Shown here one piece after another: positions 6,427 to 10,321 of a DNA stretch of 10,321 nt (the stretch's first letter is position 1; each line of letters begins with the position of its first letter). The stretch is from Candidatus Bathyarchaeum sp. (GTDB lineage Archaea > Thermoproteota > Bathyarchaeia > Bathyarchaeales > Bathyarchaeaceae): the NCBI GenBank assembly GCA_003096235.1, contig PIXT01000138.1:1-10321 (forward strand), read 5' to 3'. The translations under genes and the position numbers were made by a program. A model generated the notes under the pieces. That model did not search any database. It was not told the DNA's origin and saw nothing but the letters and a program-made list of their open reading frames with translations.

Positions 6427-6434
6427 ATCGACCT

Positions 6435-7259
6435 TTAATCATCTAACGTCCGAAGCATACTTCCTGTTCGGTACCCCTCAAGATCAACAACAACATACTT
6501 GAAACCCAACATCTTCAAGTTTTTAACAACCTCATCTAATACATCGCCGCCGCAAAAGCGCTCAACCTCATCTTTTGGCAATTCTATTCGCGCCAAACCA
6601 TTATGCTCTCTAACCCGAAGCTGCGTAACGCCAGTGAGCTTTCTTATTGCCTGCTCAGCTTTTCCAACTCTAACCAATTTTTCAGCTGTTATTCGTTCAT
6701 TATATGCGATTCTAGACGCCAAACATGCATTAGACGGCTTGTCAAAAACAGAAAGCCCCAACGTTTTAGCTATAAACTGAATTTCTTCCCGTGTAAACCT
6801 GTTCTCTGCCCATGGACTATACACGTTTTCCAGTTCTTGAACCGCCACAAACCCCGGTCTATGCCCAGTTAACTCGCTGAAGTTTGTCCCTTCAAAAACT
6901 GCTTTAAACCCAAACCTGTTTGCCACTTCTTGTAAACGTTCCAGCAACTCTTTTTTGCAGTAATAACAGCGGTTTTCGGGGTTTTTTGTGAAGTTTTCGT
7001 TTGAAAGTTCGTCAGTTTTAACAACAATTAACTTGATGCCTATCTCTTTGGCTATTCGTTTTGCGTCTTCGAATTCTTCAGCAGTATACATTGGCGATTG
7101 TGCGGTTACGGCTACAGCTTTTGGTCCCAAAACGTTGTAGCACACAGCAGCCAAAGTTGAGCTGTCTAAGCCGCCAGAAAAAGCGATTACCGCTCCATCT
7201 TTTCCTGTGTTTTTGATAAAACTTTTCAGTTTAACAACTTTTTTATCCAAAGAATTCAC
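6435..7259 (-). CDS. larE: LarE, pyridinium-3,5-bisthiocarboxylic acid mononucleotide synthase (sulfur insertase)
   Basis: A 274-residue PP-loop enzyme that adenylates the carboxylates of pyridinium biscarboxylate mononucleotide and replaces oxygen with sulfur in NPN cofactor synthesis. The PP-loop is SGGLDSS (28-34). Further family blocks are RPGFVAVQEL (134-143) and DKPSNACLASR (173-183). Three cysteines stand out: Cys98 and Cys101 in ENRCYYCKKEL, and Cys179 in the position of the sacrificial Cys176 of Lactiplantibacillus plantarum LarE. This three-Cys pattern is known from LarE proteins that hold a [4Fe-4S] cluster and do not sacrifice a backbone sulfur, as described for Thermotoga and methanogen enzymes. 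The start is GTG at 7259, overlapping the larC stop by four bases (GTGA), so it is translationally coupled to larC. Length is normal. The main alternative, a generic NAD-synthetase-like ATPase, is disfavoured by the neighbours. Confidence 0.95.
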   Translation of the reverse strand: MNSLDKKVVKLKSFIKNTGKDGAVIAFSGGLDSSTLAAVCYNVLGPKAVAVTAQSPMYTAEEFEDAKRIAKEIGIKLIVVKTDELSNENFTKNPENRCYYCKKELLERLQEVANRFGFKAVFEGTNFSELTGHRPGFVAVQELENVYSPWAENRFTREEIQFIAKTLGLSVFDKPSNACLASRIAYNERITAEKLVRVGKAEQAIRKLTGVTQLRVREHNGLARIELPKDEVERFCGGDVLDEVVKNLKMLGFKYVVVDLEGYRTGSMLRTLDD

Positions 7260-8512
7260 TGGGAACCACTCTTTTTTTGAAGAGCTTTTCTGGCGTTTAT
7301 CACAACTAACTCTGTGATTTCTCGCAAAGGCTTTTTTGATTTGTTTGCCAGCCGTTTAACGTCCTCAAATTCAGGTTTTATGCGAACGATTTCGCCTTTT
7401 TTGTCTTTGGCAACTTTGACTGTCACCGTCTCTTGTATGCCCTCGACAATTATGTTCACTTGAAACAATTCACGATCGACTACATATCTTTCGCAGAAGA
7501 AAACTCGAACGCCAAGGGTTCCTGTTTCATCCATGAGCGTACGTGAAAGCCGTTCAACATCTTGTTTTTTTGTCAATACTTTGAGAATCTGGCAGGGTCT
7601 GCTCTTTTTTGTTACCGCCGCAATCACGCTTACATCTTTAGCTCCTTTTTGGAGCAGCACATCAATTGTGTGACCAAGAATTTCGCCTGTAACATCATCC
7701 AGATTTGTCTCCAACACAGCAATTTCTTCTTTTGAAATCCCATAATCCACAGGTTCACCTACTGTAATGCGCAGAACGTTAGGCATTTCCTCAAAATTTT
7801 TGGTTCCAGTGCCATAGCCTATCTTCAGGGGAGTCATTGCTGGATAAAAGCAGCTTACTTCATCAGCCAAGTTGACCAGTATTGCTGCTCCTGTTGGTGT
7901 GGCAAGCTCTGTTTGTATTGGTCCTCCTCTGATTGGAAACTTTTTGGATTGGAATATCGCCAAGGTTGCGGGAGCTGGGCTGGATACTATTCCGTGTGAA
8001 AACTTGAATAATCCGCCGCCAACTGAAACAGGAGTTGCAACAATTTTTGAATCGAACAGCCCAAGGTCGTCTAAAGCAACTGCGGAACCTATGATTTCTG
8101 CTGCAGTGTCAACCAGTCCCACTTCATGTAGATGTGCATCGTCCAAGTTTGTGTTGTGAAGTTTTGCTTCTGCACAAACCAGTGTATGTATAACATTTGA
8201 AGCGAACTGTTTTGCTTTTGTCGAAAGATCAAGTTTTTCTGCACAGTTTTCCACGAGTTCTACAAGTTCGCTGCCGTGTAGTTTAGCTGCATGTTCGGCG
8301 GTAACGTCGATTGTTGTGGCTTTGAATTCTTTGCGCATAACCTGTTTAATGTTCACATTGATTTTTTTGTAGCCATAGGTTTCTAGCGACTTGATGGCAA
8401 AGACAACCTTGTCAGCGTCAGCTCCAAGATCAAGCAAGGCGCCTAGAAACATGTCTCCGGCAACGCCTGCGATTTGACAATCAACAGTTACTATTTTGTT
8501 GATTTTGGGCAT
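7256..8512 (-). CDS. larC: LarC, pyridinium bisthiocarboxylate mononucleotide nickel insertase (single-chain)
   Basis: This protein inserts nickel into the LarE product in a CTP-dependent cyclometallation, the last step of NPN cofactor formation. From ATG 8512 it has 418 residues. The N-terminal block AGVAGDMFLGALLDLGAD (about 15-32), the His-rich DAHLHEVGLVDTAAEI (about 125-140), ELATPTGAAIL, the second-half motif ETNLDDVTGEILGH, and the C-terminal GVRVFFCER and KPEFEDVKRLA are all LarC landmarks. Both halves, which are split as larC1/larC2 with a programmed frameshift in L. plantarum, lie here in one uninterrupted frame. An in-frame GTG at 8521 would add three residues; neither start has a good Shine-Dalgarno site, and I prefer the ATG. 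It precedes larE with a 4-base overlap and is divergent from larB. Confidence 0.95.
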   Translation of the reverse strand: MPKINKIVTVDCQIAGVAGDMFLGALLDLGADADKVVFAIKSLETYGYKKINVNIKQVMRKEFKATTIDVTAEHAAKLHGSELVELVENCAEKLDLSTKAKQFASNVIHTLVCAEAKLHNTNLDDAHLHEVGLVDTAAEIIGSAVALDDLGLFDSKIVATPVSVGGGLFKFSHGIVSSPAPATLAIFQSKKFPIRGGPIQTELATPTGAAILVNLADEVSCFYPAMTPLKIGYGTGTKNFEEMPNVLRITVGEPVDYGISKEEIAVLETNLDDVTGEILGHTIDVLLQKGAKDVSVIAAVTKKSRPCQILKVLTKKQDVERLSRTLMDETGTLGVRVFFCERYVVDRELFQVNIIVEGIQETVTVKVAKDKKGEIVRIKPEFEDVKRLANKSKKPLREITELVVINARKALQKKSGSQ

Positions 8513-8553
8513 GGTTATCACAATACAGTTATTTCATGGAAACTAATCATAAC

Positions 8554-8561
8554 GATATATC
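8554..8561. promoter_or_regulatory. Palindromic TATA box shared by divergent larC and larB
   Basis: GATATATC is self-complementary and lies near the middle of the gap. Placing starts about 26 bases away on each side gives leaders of about 8 bases for larB (ATG 8592) and 10-19 bases for larC. Neither gene has a convincing ribosome site within such a leader, which fits near-leaderless archaeal messages. A weak AAGGA at 8574-8578, 13 bases before the larB ATG, would lie upstream of the predicted start. Confidence 0.45.
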
Positions 8562-8591
8562 ATTTATGCTCTTAAGGAATGTGAATACAAC

Positions 8592-9374
8592 ATGTACACC
8601 TTGAAGGAAGTACTTGAAAAGGTTGCAAAAAATGAGGTTTCTGTTGCTGAAGCTGAAAAGCTGTTAAGGATACTGGCAATCGATGAAGTAGAGAACATTG
8701 CAAACATTGACAGCCACAGAGAATTAAGAAAGGGCATCCCTGAAGTGATATTGGCTGAAGGAAAAGCCACCGATGACTTGGTTAAAATTGTACAGAAAAT
8801 GTTGACCGCCAATAGAAGAGCAATAATAAGCAGATATAACAAACAGCAACTTAGCGCCATCACGAAAGCTGTTCCCAGCACTGTTTTGGTGCAAATTTTT
8901 GACAAAGCCCGAATAGTCATTGCCACAAAGAAAGATTTCGAGGTATCACATACAGGTGGAAAAGTTGGAGTCATAACCGCTGGAACGTCAGATATTCCTG
9001 TTGCCGAAGAAGCAAAAATAATGTGTGAGCAGATGGGCTGCAAAGTTGTTGCTGCTTACGATGTGGGCGTAGCGGGTATTCATAGACTGCTAAAGCCATT
9101 GAAGACCATGATGCTAGAAGATGTTGATGTTCTTGTGGTGATAGCAGGCAGGGAAGGTGCACTAGCCTCTGTTGTGGCAGGTATGGTGGACGTTCCAGTG
9201 ATTGCAGTTCCAACCTCAAACAGTTACGGTTTTGGAGAAAAAGGAGTTAGCACACTTATGGCAATGCTTCAATCCTGCTCTTTGGGTTTAGCAGTTGTTA
9301 ACATAGACAGCGGTTTAGCGGCAGGTGCAGTAGCCACATTGATTGCTAATCGCGTCGCCAAATTTAGAACTTGA
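8592..9374 (+). CDS. larB: LarB, pyridinium-3,5-biscarboxylic acid mononucleotide synthase
   Basis: First enzyme of NPN cofactor synthesis. It carboxylates the pyridinium ring of nicotinic acid adenine dinucleotide at C5 with CO2/bicarbonate and cleaves the phosphoanhydride, releasing AMP. The 260-residue product has an N-terminal helical part with REL-RKGIPE (44-51), then an AIR-carboxylase (PurE)-like domain with GVITAGTSDIPVAEEA (126-141), AAYDVGVAGIHRLL (154-167), VIAGREGALASVVAGMVDVP (183-202) and AVPTSNSYG (205-213). Cys229 in MLQSCSLGLAVVNIDSG matches the LarB Cys (Cys221 in L. plantarum) that forms the covalent adduct with the substrate. The length is typical. It is transcribed away from larC and ends in a hairpin that overlaps its stop codon. 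Family assignment is firm. Confidence 0.96.
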   Translation: MYTLKEVLEKVAKNEVSVAEAEKLLRILAIDEVENIANIDSHRELRKGIPEVILAEGKATDDLVKIVQKMLTANRRAIISRYNKQQLSAITKAVPSTVLVQIFDKARIVIATKKDFEVSHTGGKVGVITAGTSDIPVAEEAKIMCEQMGCKVVAAYDVGVAGIHRLLKPLKTMMLEDVDVLVVIAGREGALASVVAGMVDVPVIAVPTSNSYGFGEKGVSTLMAMLQSCSLGLAVVNIDSGLAAGAVATLIANRVAKFRT

Positions 9375-9404
9375 CCTGTTAAGCCTCAAGTTTATTATTC
9401 TGTT
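9368..9404 (+). terminator. Hairpin with T-rich tail overlapping the larB stop codon
   Basis: AACTTGA (9368-9374, including the TGA stop) pairs perfectly with TCAAGTT (9386-9392) across an 11-base loop, followed by the T-rich TATTATTCTGTTTT. It is an AT-rich, modest hairpin. The same T-rich stretch may also hold the pfkA TATA box. Confidence 0.45.
9389..9398 (+). promoter_or_regulatory. Candidate TATA box of the phosphofructokinase gene
   Basis: AGTTTATTAT lies about 52 bases before the TTG start. Initiation near 9420 would give a leader of about 30 bases containing GGGGAG. It overlaps the larB terminator candidate, so the pair needs transcript data to separate. Confidence 0.35.
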
Positions 9405-9436
9405 TTCAGTAAAGTTTCCTTTAACACTCAAACGCT

Positions 9437-9442
9437 GGGGAG
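9437..9442 (+). promoter_or_regulatory. Ribosome binding site that fixes the pfkA start
   Basis: GGGGAG lies seven bases before TTG 9450 and only four before an adjacent in-frame TTG at 9447, so 9450 is preferred. The nearby ATG at 9443 is out of frame. Confidence 0.5.
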
Positions 9443-9449
9443 ATGCTTG

Positions 9450-10321
9450 TTGAAAAAAATTGGAGTCGTCACAAGCGGGGGAGACGCTCCCGGAATGAAC
9501 GCAGCAATACGCGCAGTTACTCGTGTTGCATGCTCAAAAGGCATAGACGTTGTAGGCTTTGAGCGCGGATGGGACGGACTAATCAGCAACAACCTCAAGC
9601 AGCTGACTCCACGAAACGTTGGCGGCATTCTTCATGTCGGAGGCACAATTCTTCGTACATCCAGAAGCCCAGAGTTCAGAAAACCAGAGGGCATACAAAA
9701 AGCTGCAAAGGCTCTTGAAATAAATAACATTGATGGACTGGTTGTGATTGGCGGAGACGGCTCGCTGCGTGGCGCTTTAGCGTTAAGCAAACTCTCAGGC
9801 ACGTTGATGGTTGGCATTCCTGCAACAATCGACAATGACGTGTACGGAACTGACGAAAGCATAGGCTTTGACACCGCAGTCAACACGGCAATCGGAGAAA
9901 TCGACAAAATCAGGGATACAGCAAATTCGCATGAACGAATTTTTGTTGTTGAGGTTATGGGCAGAAAACGAGGATTTCTTGCGTTAACGATTGGCTTGAC
10001 TGCTGGAGCCGAGGTGATTTTGGTTCCAGAAGTTGATTACAGCCTAGAAAGCATCGTTCACACTTTGAAAGTAAATGGCGCTAAAGGCAAAAAGTCAGGA
10101 ATTATAGTGGCTGCTGAAGGAATCGGCGACACCCGTAAACTGTTAAAAGACATTGAACAACTAGCGGGTGCAGATGTCCGATTGAGTGTTATGGGTTATG
10201 CCCAAAGAGGCGGCAACCCAACAGCTAGAAGCAGATTATTGGCTAACTTGTTTGGAGCAAAAGCCGTAGAACTGCTGATGAACAAAAACGAAAACCAGAT
10301 GGTTGGATTAGAAGCAGGCAA
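9450..10321 (+). CDS. pfkA: 6-phosphofructokinase, PFK-A family (3' end cut by window edge)
   Basis: Phosphorylates fructose 6-phosphate to the 1,6-bisphosphate in glycolysis. The frame opens with TTG and reads 290 codons to the window edge without a stop; the family is about 320-350 residues, so roughly 30-60 are missing. Landmarks are VTSGGDAPGMNA (7-18), GGDGSLRGA (101-109), the catalytic PATIDND (124-130), SHER (160-163), VMGRKRGF (169-176), AAEG (221-224) and GYAQRGG (249-255). Gly104 in GGDGS is the residue typical of ATP users (PPi enzymes have Asp). The next determinant, Ala125 in PATIDND, is neither the Gly of ATP enzymes nor the Lys of PPi enzymes. Many archaea use ADP-dependent or PfkB-type kinases, so a PFK-A enzyme is less usual and may reflect transfer from bacteria. 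Phosphoryl donor: probably ATP, unproven. Confidence 0.93.
   Translation, partial: MKKIGVVTSGGDAPGMNAAIRAVTRVACSKGIDVVGFERGWDGLISNNLKQLTPRNVGGILHVGGTILRTSRSPEFRKPEGIQKAAKALEINNIDGLVVIGGDGSLRGALALSKLSGTLMVGIPATIDNDVYGTDESIGFDTAVNTAIGEIDKIRDTANSHERIFVVEVMGRKRGFLALTIGLTAGAEVILVPEVDYSLESIVHTLKVNGAKGKKSGIIVAAEGIGDTRKLLKDIEQLAGADVRLSVMGYAQRGGNPTARSRLLANLFGAKAVELLMNKNENQMVGLEAG

Larger units (their letters stand above)
6253..6434. other. Intergenic region between the cooC operon and the larCE 3' end
   Basis: This 182-base stretch serves two ends. The left half holds the ribosome site, TATA box and dyad of the cooC promoter. The right half, read on the minus strand, is the 3' region of larE and is rich in T-runs (TTTTTG, GTTTTTTG) alternating with GTGG, suited to U-tract termination. 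A perfect palindrome TGGTTT-A-AAACCA lies at 6351-6363 between the two halves. I see no convincing gene. Confidence 0.6.

Noticed and set aside
7256..8512. Programmed frameshift in larC as in L. plantarum larC1/larC2
   Set aside because: The frame is continuous through both halves with all motifs present, so no recoding is needed.
8564..9043. Minus-strand open frame of 159 codons opposite larB
   Set aside because: It is the antisense shadow of larB, low-complexity Ser/Phe-rich, with no recognisable domain.

Overview
The window looks archaeal, most likely a Thermoproteota (TACK) lineage such as a Bathyarchaeia-like organism; the exact taxon is inference. The evidence is a 20S proteasome beta subunit of the type found as a second beta in Sulfolobus, an AMMECR1-domain gene, TATA-like boxes upstream of genes, frequent GTG/TTG starts combined with Shine-Dalgarno sites, and U-rich 3' regions. 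I see no tRNA or rRNA gene, CRISPR array or mobile element.

Layout. (1) 1-586, minus strand: an AMMECR1-domain gene running off the left edge. (2) 699-1313, minus: proteasome beta subunit psmB. Its start is a TTG behind a strong GGAGG, and its catalytic Thr1 position is Ala. A hairpin plus T-tract terminator at 643-668 follows it. (3) 1432-6252, minus: a tight five-gene operon reading cooC-like nickel-insertion ATPase, substrate-binding protein, SAM methyltransferase, FecCD-type permease, ATPase. (4) 6253-6434: intergenic region with the cooC promoter, a dyad upstream of its TATA box, and the U-rich 3' end of the lar transcript. (5) 6435-8521, minus: larC-larE with a 4-base overlap, divergent from larB (8592-9374, plus) across a roughly 70-base shared promoter. 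(6) 9450 to the right edge, plus: a bacterial-type phosphofructokinase (pfkA), truncated by the window.

How the genes fit together. LarB, LarC and LarE are the complete biosynthetic set for the nickel-pincer nucleotide (NPN) cofactor of LarA-type racemases. LarB carboxylates and hydrolyses nicotinate adenine dinucleotide, LarE puts sulfur into the two carboxylates, and LarC inserts nickel using CTP. Next door, a CooC-type ATPase with an intact CxC metal motif (nickel delivery to CO dehydrogenase) is translationally coupled to a complete metal-chelate type ABC importer. Two independent nickel-enzyme maturation routes flank one importer, so the central 7 kb reads as a nickel (or nickel-chelate) acquisition and insertion island. 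The import substrate is inferred from context. The embedded methyltransferase is the least explained member.

The observations most worth following are the Thr1-to-Ala proteasome subunit, the nickel island with its embedded methyltransferase, the three-cysteine LarE, the single palindromic TATA box between larB and larC, and the dyad over the cooC promoter with a partial copy before the methyltransferase gene.
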